The notes under the pieces are model-generated. The model saw nothing but the letters and a program-made list of their open reading frames with translations. It ran no database searches and was not told the origin of the DNA. Shown here piece after piece: positions 27,042 to 36,137 of a stretch of DNA of 37,551 nucleotides. The stretch covers positions 1 through 37,551 of the forward strand of contig NZ_QGKM01000026.1 in NCBI RefSeq assembly GCF_003172875.1, given 5' to 3'. This DNA comes from Leucothrix pacifica. Lineage in GTDB: Bacteria > Pseudomonadota > Gammaproteobacteria > Thiotrichales > Thiotrichaceae. The stretch's first letter is position 1. Every line of letters begins with the position of its first letter. The position numbers were made by a program, and so were the translations under genes.

Positions 27042-27884
27042 ATGTTACGTCTAAATTCCATTGCTACCGCCTTAACGCTGTGCATTCCCTTGTTGTTTAC
27101 TCCCGGTTTATCGTTCGCCGACAATGCGCTGGCGCATGTAGATGGCAAGCCAGATATTGCGCGCGAGAAACGTCTGGTTGCTGAAATCGAAGATGGCATT
27201 TTCGATGGTGAGGTAATTTTTCTGGATGCTGGTGAAGCTTCAGATGGTCATGAGTTTATGGCGATTGATATGGAGCCAGATGACGAGGCGCGTGGTGCGG
27301 TGATTTTACTGCATGGACGTGGTTATCATTCAGACTGGGGCGATGTAATTAATCCGGTGCGGGTGACGTTGGCAGAGGAGGGCTGGCGTACCTTGTCACT
27401 GCAAATGCCAGTGCTGGAGAAGGACGCAAAGTACTACGACTATGTCCCGCTGTTTGATGATGCTCATCCACGCATTGAATCAGCGATTACTTACCTAAAA
27501 GAGCAAGGTATCGATAATATTGTGTTGTTTTCTCACAGTTGCGGTGTGCATATGGCGATGGATTGGGTGAGGCACAAAGGCGATGACAAGATCGCAGCGT
27601 TTATTGGTGCAGGTATGGGAGCGACTGACTACCAGCAAAAGATGGCTGAGCCATTTCCTTTAGACAAAATGAAAGTTCCGGTGTTGGATATTTACGGCAG
27701 TGATGAGTTTAATGGTGTGTTGCGCATGGCACCTGAGCGCTTAGCGGCAATGAAGAAAGCCAATAACCCGAAGTCTCTGCAACAAGTCCTTGAAGGGGCA
27801 AATCACTATTTTAATACCGATGAGCAAAGTGAAGCGCTAGCCGAAGCAGTGTCTACTTGGTTAGACACCTTGAGCGACGATTGA
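27042..27884 (+). CDS. secreted alpha/beta-hydrolase-like protein (DUF3530)
   Basis: This is a 280-aa protein with a signal peptide (hydrophobic ATALTLCIPLLFTPGLSFA, cleavage after about residue 26). The hydrolase fold shows an HGRGYHSDW oxyanion region (GAVILLHGRG), a nucleophile elbow FSHSCGVH, an aspartate in DIYGSDEFNG and a histidine in EGANHYF, giving a complete Ser-Asp-His set. This matches DUF3530. GGAGG lies 11 nt before the ATG. It is the first gene in a co-directional run with nnrD 17 bp downstream. Substrate unknown. Confidence 0.83.
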   Translation: MLRLNSIATALTLCIPLLFTPGLSFADNALAHVDGKPDIAREKRLVAEIEDGIFDGEVIFLDAGEASDGHEFMAIDMEPDDEARGAVILLHGRGYHSDWGDVINPVRVTLAEEGWRTLSLQMPVLEKDAKYYDYVPLFDDAHPRIESAITYLKEQGIDNIVLFSHSCGVHMAMDWVRHKGDDKIAAFIGAGMGATDYQQKMAEPFPLDKMKVPVLDIYGSDEFNGVLRMAPERLAAMKKANNPKSLQQVLEGANHYFNTDEQSEALAEAVSTWLDTLSDD

Positions 27885-27901
27885 GTTAACTCCTGAGTCG
27901 G

Positions 27902-28804
27902 ATGAAAACACAGACCTCGTTAGCATTGCCCATCGATCAACGTAAGCTCCGGCTTGCGTTACGCCCTCGCGCCAGAGATGCACACAAAGGTGACTTTGGT
28001 CATGCACTGATTGTCGGGGGTGACAAGGGCATGGCAGGTGCTGCGCTGATGGCTGGTGAAGCGTGCGCCAGAACGGGGGCTGGTAAGGTTAGTATTGCAA
28101 CCCGATCTGAACATATCCCTGCCTTTATTGCCCGGACGCCTGAGTTAATGGCACGGTCGGTGGAGTCTGCGGATGACTTGATGCCGCTGTTAACGATGGC
28201 GACGGTGGTTGTTATCGGGCCGGGGCTGGGTCAAACCGACTGGTCAAAGGCAATGCTAGGGGCAGTGTTAGCGACCGATTTACCGTTAGTGGTGGATGCG
28301 GATGCCCTGAATTTATTAGCGCTAATGTGTTATCGCGATAACAACGATACGGCCCAAGCGGCGAAAGAGGCTTTAGCAGGTGATGCTTGTGTTCAGTTGC
28401 AGCGTGACAATTGGATACTCACGCCTCACCCCGGTGAAGCCTCAAGACTACTAAATACCTCCACCCGACAAATCGCCGAAGACCGTCTGCAGCATGCACA
28501 GGATTTACAACAACGCTTTCAGGGTGTGGCAGTGTTGAAAGGTAAAGGCAGTTTAATCGCGACACCAGAGGCAATTTACCAATGCAGGCGGGGCAATGCC
28601 GGCATGGCCAGTGGTGGTATGGGTGATGTGCTCAGCGGTATTATCGGCGGCTTATTAGCCCAAGGCTTTAGCGTGAATGACGCGGCCTGTTTTGGGGTAG
28701 AGTTACATGCCCATGCGGCTGATATAGCAGCTAAACGTGATGGTGAAAGAGGTTTACTGGCAACTGATTTACTTTCACCTCTGCGTACACTCCTTAACCC
28801 TTAA
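27902..28804 (+). CDS. nnrD: ADP/ATP-dependent NAD(P)H-hydrate dehydratase, stand-alone
   Basis: The 300-aa protein is the carbohydrate-kinase-like YjeF C-terminal domain. It has GDFGHALIVGGDKGMAGAALMAGEAC near residue 30, LTPHPGEASRLL in the middle, KGKGSLIATPE, and the ATP-site GMASGGMGDVLSGIIGGLLAQG near 240. It dehydrates the S-hydrate of NADH or NADPH back to the normal cofactor. The usual fused N-terminal epimerase (NnrE/YjeF_N) domain is missing and no separate epimerase is in the window. It follows the DUF3530 gene by 17 bp. The ribosome site before ATG 27902 is poor. Confidence 0.9.
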   Translation: MKTQTSLALPIDQRKLRLALRPRARDAHKGDFGHALIVGGDKGMAGAALMAGEACARTGAGKVSIATRSEHIPAFIARTPELMARSVESADDLMPLLTMATVVVIGPGLGQTDWSKAMLGAVLATDLPLVVDADALNLLALMCYRDNNDTAQAAKEALAGDACVQLQRDNWILTPHPGEASRLLNTSTRQIAEDRLQHAQDLQQRFQGVAVLKGKGSLIATPEAIYQCRRGNAGMASGGMGDVLSGIIGGLLAQGFSVNDAACFGVELHAHAADIAAKRDGERGLLATDLLSPLRTLLNP

Positions 28805-28903
28805 GTGGTATGCTGTTAGTCACTTCCGGATAAAACACCTTAAAGTTCCCCAAAATTATTGGTGTTTCTTTATCTGAGAATCCATCTGTTGCAATGTTAC
28901 CGA

Positions 28904-28922
28904 CCCGCTTTCAAAAAGTGGG
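28904..28922 (+). other. leader hairpin before amn
   Basis: CCCGCTTT-CAA-AAAGTGGG forms an 8-bp stem with one G-U pair, 21 nt before the AAGGAG ribosome site of the AMP nucleosidase gene. It is in a 153-bp gap that might also contain an internal promoter. Confidence 0.35.
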
Positions 28923-28957
28923 CCCGACAGATATACATTATAAAAAGGAGAAAAATA

Positions 28958-29728
28958 ATGAAAACAAAACAAGAAATTGTATCCAACTGGTTACCTCGTT
29001 ATACCGGTATTCCTCTGGAGTCTATTGGCTCGTATGTCCTGCTGGTCAACTTTAGTAGCTATGTCACCTTATTTGCTGAGTGGAATAACGTTAAGGTGGA
29101 AGGTGGTGATCGTAATATGATCAGCGCGACAGCGAATGATATTACGATTATCAACTTCGGCATGGGCAGTGCCAATGCGGCGACGATTATGGACTTGCTG
29201 ACAGCCGTGAAGCCTAAAGCCTGCCTGTTTCTGGGTAAATGTGGTGGTCTCAAAGTGAAAAATAAACTGGGTGATCTGATTATACCAATCGCTGCGATAC
29301 GCGGTGAAGGTGCATCGAATGACTACATGCCGCCCGAAGTGCCTGCCATGCCAGCCTTTAGTTTACAAAAAGCTGTCTCTGCAACAATTTGTGAACACAG
29401 CTGTGATTATTGGACGGGGACGGTTTACACTACTAACCGCCGTGTGTGGGAGCATGACGACCGTTTTAAAGAACACTTGCGTAAGCTTCGCTGTATGGCT
29501 ATCGATATGGAAACGGCGACATTATTTATAGCCGGTTTTAATAACGAGATTCCAACGGGTGCACTATTGCTGGTTTCTGACCAACCGATGGTGCCTGAGG
29601 GCGTAAAAACGGAAGCAAGTGATGAGGTAGTCACACAGCAGTTCGCTCACCGCCACTTACAAATTGGCATTGATTCACTCAATGAATTGAAAAACCAAGG
29701 GGTGTCCGTCAAACACCTGCGTTTTTAA
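28958..29728 (+). CDS. amn: AMP nucleosidase
   Basis: The 256-aa product starts at ATG 28958, 7 nt after AAAGGAG; an in-frame ATG 33 codons earlier has no ribosome site and adds unrelated residues. It belongs to the nucleoside-phosphorylase fold: NFGMGSANAATIMDLL and FLGKCGGL at the front, TGTVYTTNRRVWEHD in the middle, and the base-binding AIDMETATLFIAGF plus LLVSDQPMVPEG near the end. The short form resembles AMP nucleosidases of about 255 residues that lack the N-terminal regulatory domain of E. coli Amn. The enzyme cleaves AMP to adenine and ribose 5-phosphate. The FAD dehydrogenase gene follows by 10 bp. Confidence 0.87.
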   Translation: MKTKQEIVSNWLPRYTGIPLESIGSYVLLVNFSSYVTLFAEWNNVKVEGGDRNMISATANDITIINFGMGSANAATIMDLLTAVKPKACLFLGKCGGLKVKNKLGDLIIPIAAIRGEGASNDYMPPEVPAMPAFSLQKAVSATICEHSCDYWTGTVYTTNRRVWEHDDRFKEHLRKLRCMAIDMETATLFIAGFNNEIPTGALLLVSDQPMVPEGVKTEASDEVVTQQFAHRHLQIGIDSLNELKNQGVSVKHLRF

Positions 29729-29738
29729 GGATAAATTT

Positions 29739-31106
29739 ATGCAAACACATATTGATGCTCTGACCGAGTTATTAGGCGCAGATCAGTTATTAACCGGTAG
29801 TGACATTAGTGAACGCTATCAGGTGGACTGGAGTAAGGAAGCCCCGCACATGCCTGAGTTTGTAGTACGCCCCAGAAATACGGCGGATGTGAGTACCTTC
29901 CTGCGCTATTGCTCGGAGCATAAGCTGCCGGTGGTACCTCAGGGTGGTTTGACTGGACTAGCTGGTGGTGCGACGCCTCGTGACGGTGAGATTGCTTTGT
30001 CACTGGAGCGTTTAAATGGCATTACTGAGTTGGACAAACAGTCCATGACCATGACGGTTAAAGCCGGAACGCCCTTGCAAGTGATTCAACAGGCAGCTGA
30101 GGCTGAGGGTTTGCGGTTGCCGGTGGACTTGGGAGCACGTGGTTCCTGCCAAATCGGTGGTAATGTATCGACCAATGCAGGCGGTAACCAAGTACTCAGC
30201 TTCGGCATGACGCGCGCTTTAGTGCTAGGTCTGGAAGCGGTGCAGGCTGATGGCACTATTGTCCCTGCTTACAATAAAATGCTGAAGAACAACGCGGGTT
30301 ATGATCTTAAACAGTTGTTTATTGGCAGTGAAGGCACCTTGGGTATTGTCACTGAAGTGGTGCTGCGCCTGTTCCCGCTGGCACGTAATAAACACACCGC
30401 CGTGGTTGCCTTGGATAGTTTTGAAAGCGTCGTAAAGTTGCTCAATACAACTCAGTCGAAGTTTGCACGTCTCAGTGCATTTGAGGCGATGTGGAATAGT
30501 TTTTTCCAGTGCTCGGTGGGTGCCAATCCTAATCTCAGCGACCCGTTTGATGAGCAGTATCCTTTCTATGTCTTGCTTGAGTCTGAAAATGATGCGTTGG
30601 ATCAATTCCAGCAGGTGCTATTTGATGAGTTAGAAGCGGGCAATGTGCTGGATGCAGTGATTGCGCAGTCCGGAAAAGACAGTGATCAGTTCTGGGCGAT
30701 TCGTGATTCGATTCCTGAAGTGATGTCGACGATTCCTCAGCCATACGCGAATTTTGATGTCGGTTTGCCAGTGAGTCAGATGGAAGATTTCCTTGATAAG
30801 GTGCAGTCGTCATTGAGTGAGCGCTTTGAAAACGTCGAGTCTCTGACATTCGGGCATTTGGGAGATGGCAATATTCACATACTCGCCTGGACCACGCATG
30901 AAGACAACAGTCAGGCTATTTATAAGCACGTTTACCAACTTTTAAATGAATTTGGTGGCACAGTGACCGCGGAACATGGCATTGGTTATATGAAGGCTGA
31001 TTATCTGAAACTATGCCGCAGTCCTGAAGAAATAGCTTTGATGCGTGTCTTAAAGCAAGCCATGGACCCAAATAATATTCTCAATCCGGGCCGTGTATTA
31101 AGTTGA
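29739..31106 (+). CDS. FAD-binding D-2-hydroxyacid dehydrogenase (GlcD / D-2-hydroxyglutarate type)
   Basis: The 455-aa protein has an N-terminal PCMH-type FAD domain (VRPRNTADVSTFLRYCSEHKLPVVPQGGLTGLAGG, then GARGSCQIGGNVSTNAGG). The C-terminal domain carries the metal/substrate motifs GHLGDGNIHI and TAEHGIG and ends MDPNNILNPGRVL. Length and motifs fit D-2-hydroxyglutarate dehydrogenase, D-lactate dehydrogenase and GlcD; the exact substrate cannot be set from sequence. No cognate glcE or glcF lies alongside. Its stop codon overlaps the TTG start of the next gene, so they are likely coupled. Confidence 0.88.
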   Translation: MQTHIDALTELLGADQLLTGSDISERYQVDWSKEAPHMPEFVVRPRNTADVSTFLRYCSEHKLPVVPQGGLTGLAGGATPRDGEIALSLERLNGITELDKQSMTMTVKAGTPLQVIQQAAEAEGLRLPVDLGARGSCQIGGNVSTNAGGNQVLSFGMTRALVLGLEAVQADGTIVPAYNKMLKNNAGYDLKQLFIGSEGTLGIVTEVVLRLFPLARNKHTAVVALDSFESVVKLLNTTQSKFARLSAFEAMWNSFFQCSVGANPNLSDPFDEQYPFYVLLESENDALDQFQQVLFDELEAGNVLDAVIAQSGKDSDQFWAIRDSIPEVMSTIPQPYANFDVGLPVSQMEDFLDKVQSSLSERFENVESLTFGHLGDGNIHILAWTTHEDNSQAIYKHVYQLLNEFGGTVTAEHGIGYMKADYLKLCRSPEEIALMRVLKQAMDPNNILNPGRVLS

Positions 31107-31843
31107 ATACGATTGGTTTGAATAAGCGCCAGCAAGTGTCAGACTCGCGTGAGATTTACACCAATCAAAGTGGGGTGCATGATAACCTTGAAAAGGTGGT
31201 CACAAAGCACCTGAATGCTGAGTTTCGTAAGCCGCCTGCCGAACATACTGTGAATGCCTTCCATGCGGTTGCGGCAGTGATTGCCTCTCAGCCTGACAGG
31301 CCGCTGATCATGGATTCTTGTTGCGGAACCGGCGTGAGTAGTCGGTTGATAGCACAAGCTCATCCGCAGGCTTGGGTGATCGCCTTGGATCGCTCGGCGA
31401 AGCGTTTAGCCAAAGAGTATGACGAGCCGCTACCGGAGAATCTAATCTTTGCACAAGTAGACTGTGTCGATTTCTGGAAGCTGGCACGAAAGGCTGGCTG
31501 GCAGTTACACAAGCATTATCTGCTGTATCCCAACCCTTACCCTAAGTCAGTACAGCTGAAATATCGTTGGCACGGACATCCTGCGTTGGCGGATTTATTG
31601 GCCTTGGGTGGCTTGCTGGAAGTTCGTAGTAACTGGGCGCTGTATATCGAAGAGTTTTGTGTTGCGTTAGGCATTGCAGGCTATACAACGCACACCTCAG
31701 AGGCTGCTGAAGTGATGGTGTCATCAGTGACGAGTAATCATTACGAGGCGTTTAAACCGGGTGATGAGTATATGACTTTGTTTGAGCGCAAGTACTGCCA
31801 GAGTGGGCAGACGGTCTATTGTTGCCTTAGTCAGCTTTCATAA
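31103..31843 (+). CDS. TrmB-like SAM-dependent methyltransferase, divergent
   Basis: The 246-aa protein probably starts at TTG 31103, overlapping the previous stop (TTGA). The SAM site is MDSCCGTGVSSRLIAQAHP with VIALDRSAKRL after it. A motif YLLYPNPYPK corresponds to the NxPDPWPK block of tRNA m7G46 methyltransferase TrmB. The usual RHxKRR that follows is replaced by SVQLKYRWHGHP, so it is a distinct branch, and substrate may differ. A conserved acidic block SNWALYIEEF matches the TrmB C-terminal region. A start at a later codon cannot be ruled out. Confidence 0.75.
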   Translation: MNTIGLNKRQQVSDSREIYTNQSGVHDNLEKVVTKHLNAEFRKPPAEHTVNAFHAVAAVIASQPDRPLIMDSCCGTGVSSRLIAQAHPQAWVIALDRSAKRLAKEYDEPLPENLIFAQVDCVDFWKLARKAGWQLHKHYLLYPNPYPKSVQLKYRWHGHPALADLLALGGLLEVRSNWALYIEEFCVALGIAGYTTHTSEAAEVMVSSVTSNHYEAFKPGDEYMTLFERKYCQSGQTVYCCLSQLS

Positions 31844-31858
31844 GCACTGATGAGAAAT

Positions 31859-31911
31859 ACTAACCGGCCCCTTTTCGAACAGCCAAGGTGACTCTTGGGT
31901 AACCGGTTAGT
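31859..31911. terminator. compound hairpin between convergent genes
   Basis: ACTAACCGG (31859-31867) pairs with CCGGTTAGT (31903-31911); within the 35-nt interior CCAAG (31883-31887) pairs with CTTGG (31894-31898). It separates the methyltransferase from the convergent cobT gene. No T tract follows on either strand, so a terminator role is probable only by position. Confidence 0.5.
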
Positions 31912-31935
31912 GATATCTATTGTCAGGCGGTTTGA

Positions 31936-32952
31936 TTAGGTCGCATCAGACTCAGATACGCCTGCTGATTCGAAACTTGCCATGTCATTGAGGAATGCCA
32001 CTGCGCTTTGAATCAATGGATAAGCCACCGCACAGCCTGTGCCTTCACCCAAGCGCATGCCGAGATTAACCAGCGGCTCTACTTTAAGATGATCCAGCAT
32101 GAGCTGATGACCCGCCTCGCCAGAGGTGTGACAGAAAATCGCGTGGTCTTTGAGGGCAGGATTAATAGCGACAGCCACCAAATAGGCAGCAGTTGCGATA
32201 AAGCCATCAACCATCACGATCATGCCGTGCTTTTGTGCTGCCAACATAGCGCCACACATTTGAGCAATTTCAAAGCCACCGTAAGTTTGCATGACCAAAC
32301 GCGGGTCCGTGATGTCTCCATGTAACGCCTGAACTTGAGTCAGCAGGTCTGTCTTGTGATGCATGCCTTCGTCATCTAAGCCAGTCCCGCGACCGACACA
32401 ACGCTCAATCGGCAGCTGACACATCGCGCTCATAATCAGGCTGGATGATGCTGTATTTCCAATTCCCATCTCACCAAAACCGATGACGTTACAACCATCC
32501 TTGGCAACATCAGCAACTATTGCCGCTGATTTGTCAAAACAGTCCTGAAGCTGCGCTTCTGTCATGGCTGTCCCTGTGATGTAGCTGGCGGTGCCATGAG
32601 CAACCTTCGCATCGATCAAACCCGGCGCTGCTTCAAAATCAAAGTTAACGCCCGCATCAACCACATGCAGGGTGATCTGATTTTGCTGGCAAAACGCATT
32701 GATTGCCGCGCCACCATTAAGGAAATTCATGACCATCTGGAAGGTAACTTCCTGTGGAAAGGCACTGACGCCTGCTTTGGCAGCGCCGTGATCACCTGCG
32801 AAAGTTAAAATGGTTGGCTGCTTAAGTTGAGGGGTTAGTGATTGCTGAATAGTCGCGACTTGCTTTGCGATGGCTTCCAGCTTACCAAGAGCGCCTAACG
32901 GCTTGGTTTTGGTATCGATTTTGTGCTGGATTTGTTCTTCAAATGTGCTCAT
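31936..32952 (-). CDS. cobT: nicotinate-nucleotide-dimethylbenzimidazole phosphoribosyltransferase
   Basis: The 338-aa protein shows the CobT signature from the start: KIDTKTKPLGALGKLE, LTFAGDHGAAKAGVSAFPQEVT, FGEMGIGNTASSS, QTYGGFEIAQMCGAML, ATAAYLVA and the catalytic RLGEGTGCAVAYPL (the glutamate of GEGTG acts as base). It makes alpha-ribazole phosphate for the lower ligand of cobalamin. The ferredoxin gene ends 9 bp before its start, so they are probably one transcript. No other cobalamin genes and no B12 riboswitch are visible here. Confidence 0.94.
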   Translation of the reverse strand: MSTFEEQIQHKIDTKTKPLGALGKLEAIAKQVATIQQSLTPQLKQPTILTFAGDHGAAKAGVSAFPQEVTFQMVMNFLNGGAAINAFCQQNQITLHVVDAGVNFDFEAAPGLIDAKVAHGTASYITGTAMTEAQLQDCFDKSAAIVADVAKDGCNVIGFGEMGIGNTASSSLIMSAMCQLPIERCVGRGTGLDDEGMHHKTDLLTQVQALHGDITDPRLVMQTYGGFEIAQMCGAMLAAQKHGMIVMVDGFIATAAYLVAVAINPALKDHAIFCHTSGEAGHQLMLDHLKVEPLVNLGMRLGEGTGCAVAYPLIQSAVAFLNDMASFESAGVSESDAT

Positions 32953-32961
32953 TTTGATGAC

Positions 32962-33282
32962 TCAGAATTGTGATTCAGGGAGGTGCACGACTAGGCCATC
33001 CAGTTCATCTTTCATCATAATCTGGCAACTCAGGCGGCTGTTTTCCTTAGGATCGCTCACCACTTCCAACATGTCTGTTTCCATTTCACTTGGCGGCTCA
33101 ACCTTAGCAGTCCAGGCCTCGTCCACATAAATATGACAAGTTGCGCAGCTTAACGCACCACCACACTCTGCCAATATACCGTCGATGCCATTATTCACTG
33201 CACCCTCCATCACAGAGTTACCGGTAGGAACGTCAGCTTCAAATTTTGAGCCATCATGTGTTACGTAGAATACTAGTGCCAT
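32962..33282 (-). CDS. adrenodoxin-type [2Fe-2S] ferredoxin
   Basis: The 106-aa product starts at ATG 33282 after AAAGGAG; an upstream ATG at 33369 has no such site. Cluster ligands are Cys40, Cys46, Cys49 and Cys86 (C-X5-C-X2-C ... C) in AECGGALSCATCHIYV and RLSCQ, the adrenodoxin/putidaredoxin pattern. It donates single electrons to oxygenases or P450-like enzymes, or serves in cluster assembly. Its partner is not in the window. It sits directly upstream of cobT and divergently from the patatin gene. Confidence 0.92.
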   Translation of the reverse strand: MALVFYVTHDGSKFEADVPTGNSVMEGAVNNGIDGILAECGGALSCATCHIYVDEAWTAKVEPPSEMETDMLEVVSDPKENSRLSCQIMMKDELDGLVVHLPESQF

Positions 33283-33492
33283 GTTGGAATCTCCTTTATG
33301 GTTATTTCGATGGCGGCAGTGTATCAAGCTTTTAGCCAGCACAACAAAATACAATTTAATATGCACCACTATTCATTTATTTGAAATGAAATCGATTTTT
33401 CTGACAGGTATCATAAGCACGCGAGAGACTGGGGGCTGTATGATGTCGCTCTGTTTCAACCACGTTAATATAAAAATATAAGCAGGTTTACC

Positions 33493-35712
33493 GTGACTAT
33501 TTTAAGGATTCGCCAGTGGCTGTTTAAAGCGGCTGCATTGTTCATACTCCTCCTGAGCAGCAGCGTGAGTATCGCTGACACCCAGCGCCCCAAAGTGGGA
33601 TTAGTCCTTGGTGGTGGTGGGGCTGCAGGGATTGCACATGTGGGCGTGCTCAAAGTGCTTGAGGAGCAGAAGATTCCGATTGATATGATTGCCGGAACCA
33701 GTATGGGGGCGATAGTCGGGAGTTTATATGCCTCGGGTATGAAGGCCGGTGAGATTGAGAAGGTTGTTAACGCCTTGAACTGGGATGAGCTGTTTAATGA
33801 TGAAATCTCCCGTCGTGACCAAGGTTTTCATCGCAAAGATGAAATGTCGAGCTTCTTCGATAGCTTCACCATTGGGGTCAATCGTAAAGGGGTAAATCTG
33901 CCGCGAGGTGCAGTGAAAGGCCACAAACTCACCTTTGAATTAAGACGCTTACTGGATCACGTCAGTCATATTAATCAGTTTGATAAATTACCGATTCCGT
34001 TTCGGGCCGTCGCGACTGATATAGAAAATGGCCAGGAAGTGGTGCTGAAAAAGGGTAATCTAGCGACTGCGGTACGCGCCAGTATGTCCATCCCGGCAGT
34101 ATTTCCACCGGTTGAAATTGATGGCCGTTTATTGGTTGATGGCTTTGTGTCTAACAATGTGCCGGTGAATGTGGCGCAGCAAATGGGGGCTGATATTCTC
34201 ATCGTAGTTGGTCTGCCAACGGAGTATAAAACCAAGAAAGAATTAAACTCGGCGGTCGATGTGGCTTTGCAATCAATGTATCTGATGATGGCTAAAAGCA
34301 GCGAGCCACAGTTACAAAATATCAGGCAGCCACATATCATTTTGCAACCGGATATGAATGGCATTGAGTCACTCAGTTTTGACCGTGTGAAAGAGGCCGT
34401 TATTTTGGGTGAAAAACAGGCGCGTCTACAGTTAGCCGAGTTATTAACCGTCACAGCTGATGTACGCGGAAAAGCCTCGACTGCTGTCGCTCAGATACCA
34501 AGGAATAAGGCCTTCCGTGGAGTGATTGATAAAATCATTATTGAAAATGGTTCGGTACTCAACGATAACATTCTAAGAAATCGCCTTAACCTGAAAGTCG
34601 GTGACAGCTTGTCGTTGAAACAATTACAAAAAGGCTTAAATGCGATTTATTCCCTTGGCTATTTTGAGGTGGTGGATTATCGGCTGGAGCCACTTCAGGA
34701 CAACCGTTACACCCTGATCGTGAGTGCAGTCAAAGAGCCTGTGGGCAACAATACCCTGCGTGGTGGCTTCTCCCTGAGTGATGATTTTGACGGTAATGCC
34801 GCCTATCAAGCTGGTTTGGAATACAGTATGAAAGGTTTGAATTCATTGGGTGGTGAGGCTAAAGTTGGTCTGGCGATTGGCGACTCTTTGGCCATTACAA
34901 CGGACTATTATCAACCTCTCAATACCAACAGTACCTACTTTTGGAATCCTTCTGCAAGTTACGAGGAAAGCAGTGTTTTTGTTTATCCGGAAGGCAGCAG
35001 CACCAGTTCGGCGGAAGCAAGAATCCAAACGGTTGAAGCAAGATTCGAGGTGGGCCGTGAGATCAGTAATAAGGCGGAAGTGCGTTTGGGTCTGTTTTAC
35101 AAAAATCTCGAACCCAGCATTACCACCGGGTCAGTCGACCTGCCTGTGGACTCGTTTAATCTGGCGGGCATTAGCGTGAACTACCGTGAAGACACGCTGG
35201 ATGACCGCAGCTTTCCGGATGAGGGAAAGTGGTTAGACTTGAGTTATGACTATGGCAGCAGGACGTTAGGCTCTGATGAGAGTTATCACCGTTTGGATAT
35301 ACAAGGTGGTAAGGCGTGGCAGAAAGGGAGACATCACGTGATTGCGTCGGGCTCGATAGGCAGTACCTTTGACGATGACACGATCATTACGGAGCGTTTC
35401 CAGTTGGGTGGTTTTGCGCGATTGTCAGGTCTGGAAGATAATCAACTCACTGGTAATCACTATCTGCATGGTTTGTCCGCTTACTACTATGATTTAGCTA
35501 GCATCCCGAATATTGCAGGTTTAAATGCGGGCTTCATTCTTGAAACAGGTAATACCTGGAATGAAATGAGTGATGTGAGTTTGGGTGACACACGCTTTTC
35601 TGCAGCAGCTTTTATGGGGGCTAAAACGATCCTAGGGCCAGCTTATTTGGGGGCGGGGATTACTGAAGGGTTTGATACGCGGTATTTCTTGCAGTTTGGG
35701 CGGGCGTTTTGA
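33493..35712 (+). CDS. patatin-like phospholipase fused to POTRA and Omp85-type barrel (PlpD class)
   Basis: The 739-aa protein starts at GTG 33493 and has a signal peptide (hydrophobic FKAAALFILLLSSSVSIA). The patatin domain (about 33-310) carries the oxyanion GGGGAAG (40-46), the nucleophile Ser70 in GTSMG and the catalytic Asp216 in VDGFVSNN. A POTRA-like domain (about 340-410) precedes a predicted 16-strand beta barrel related to BamA/TamA (about 425-739), ending FLQFGRAF with a terminal Phe typical of outer-membrane proteins. This is the P. aeruginosa PlpD arrangement, a type Vd secretion system in which the lipase is carried to the cell surface. No ribosome site better than AGCAGG is seen. 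Confidence 0.9.
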   Translation: MTILRIRQWLFKAAALFILLLSSSVSIADTQRPKVGLVLGGGGAAGIAHVGVLKVLEEQKIPIDMIAGTSMGAIVGSLYASGMKAGEIEKVVNALNWDELFNDEISRRDQGFHRKDEMSSFFDSFTIGVNRKGVNLPRGAVKGHKLTFELRRLLDHVSHINQFDKLPIPFRAVATDIENGQEVVLKKGNLATAVRASMSIPAVFPPVEIDGRLLVDGFVSNNVPVNVAQQMGADILIVVGLPTEYKTKKELNSAVDVALQSMYLMMAKSSEPQLQNIRQPHIILQPDMNGIESLSFDRVKEAVILGEKQARLQLAELLTVTADVRGKASTAVAQIPRNKAFRGVIDKIIIENGSVLNDNILRNRLNLKVGDSLSLKQLQKGLNAIYSLGYFEVVDYRLEPLQDNRYTLIVSAVKEPVGNNTLRGGFSLSDDFDGNAAYQAGLEYSMKGLNSLGGEAKVGLAIGDSLAITTDYYQPLNTNSTYFWNPSASYEESSVFVYPEGSSTSSAEARIQTVEARFEVGREISNKAEVRLGLFYKNLEPSITTGSVDLPVDSFNLAGISVNYREDTLDDRSFPDEGKWLDLSYDYGSRTLGSDESYHRLDIQGGKAWQKGRHHVIASGSIGSTFDDDTIITERFQLGGFARLSGLEDNQLTGNHYLHGLSAYYYDLASIPNIAGLNAGFILETGNTWNEMSDVSLGDTRFSAAAFMGAKTILGPAYLGAGITEGFDTRYFLQFGRAF

Positions 35713-36137
35713 TGATGTGTTGGGGGAGGTTAACAAAAGTCCCTTGGTACTCAACATTGAGCACCATTTGAGTCGGTTTTGGTTCCCTGATAGTGACTAA
35801 AGGATTGGTGGGCGGCGTACTAAAATTACTAAAAATAAATGCAATCAAATTCATTTATCACACGTCTATCTTAAGACGAGCAAGCTTTTGGGTGGTGTGA
35901 AGTTAGCTAGGGTCTCAACAACTAATAGCTCACGTAATAAAGGTTTGTGATGAGCATTGGTTGTCTTTAGGGTTTGGATTTCATCGGTGTTGATGGATCT
36001 GATTTCACACTTTACACGTTATAAAAGTGTGCTCAAAAGGACAGATCAAGCAGCGTTCTAATCCCCGCTGTTTGTCTGCCGTCAGAGTTAGCCGTGAACT
36101 CACCCCTTTATTTAGCGACTAGCTCTAATATGGCGGA
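35713..36137. other. long intergenic region before the sigma factor gene
   Basis: No gene is convincing in this stretch. An 8-bp inverted repeat CACACTTT (36006-36013) with AAAGTGTG (36024-36031) may be a regulatory site. Together with the intrinsic terminator at 36138-36171 the region could encode a small RNA or an attenuated leader. Confidence 0.35.

Noticed and set aside
31844-31935. Possible cobalamin riboswitch near cobT
   Set aside because: The hairpin is downstream of cobT, not in its leader, and has none of the conserved B12-box bases.
35660-35854. 64-aa minus-strand frame after the patatin gene
   Set aside because: Overlaps the end of the patatin barrel, shows no known motif and has no ribosome site.
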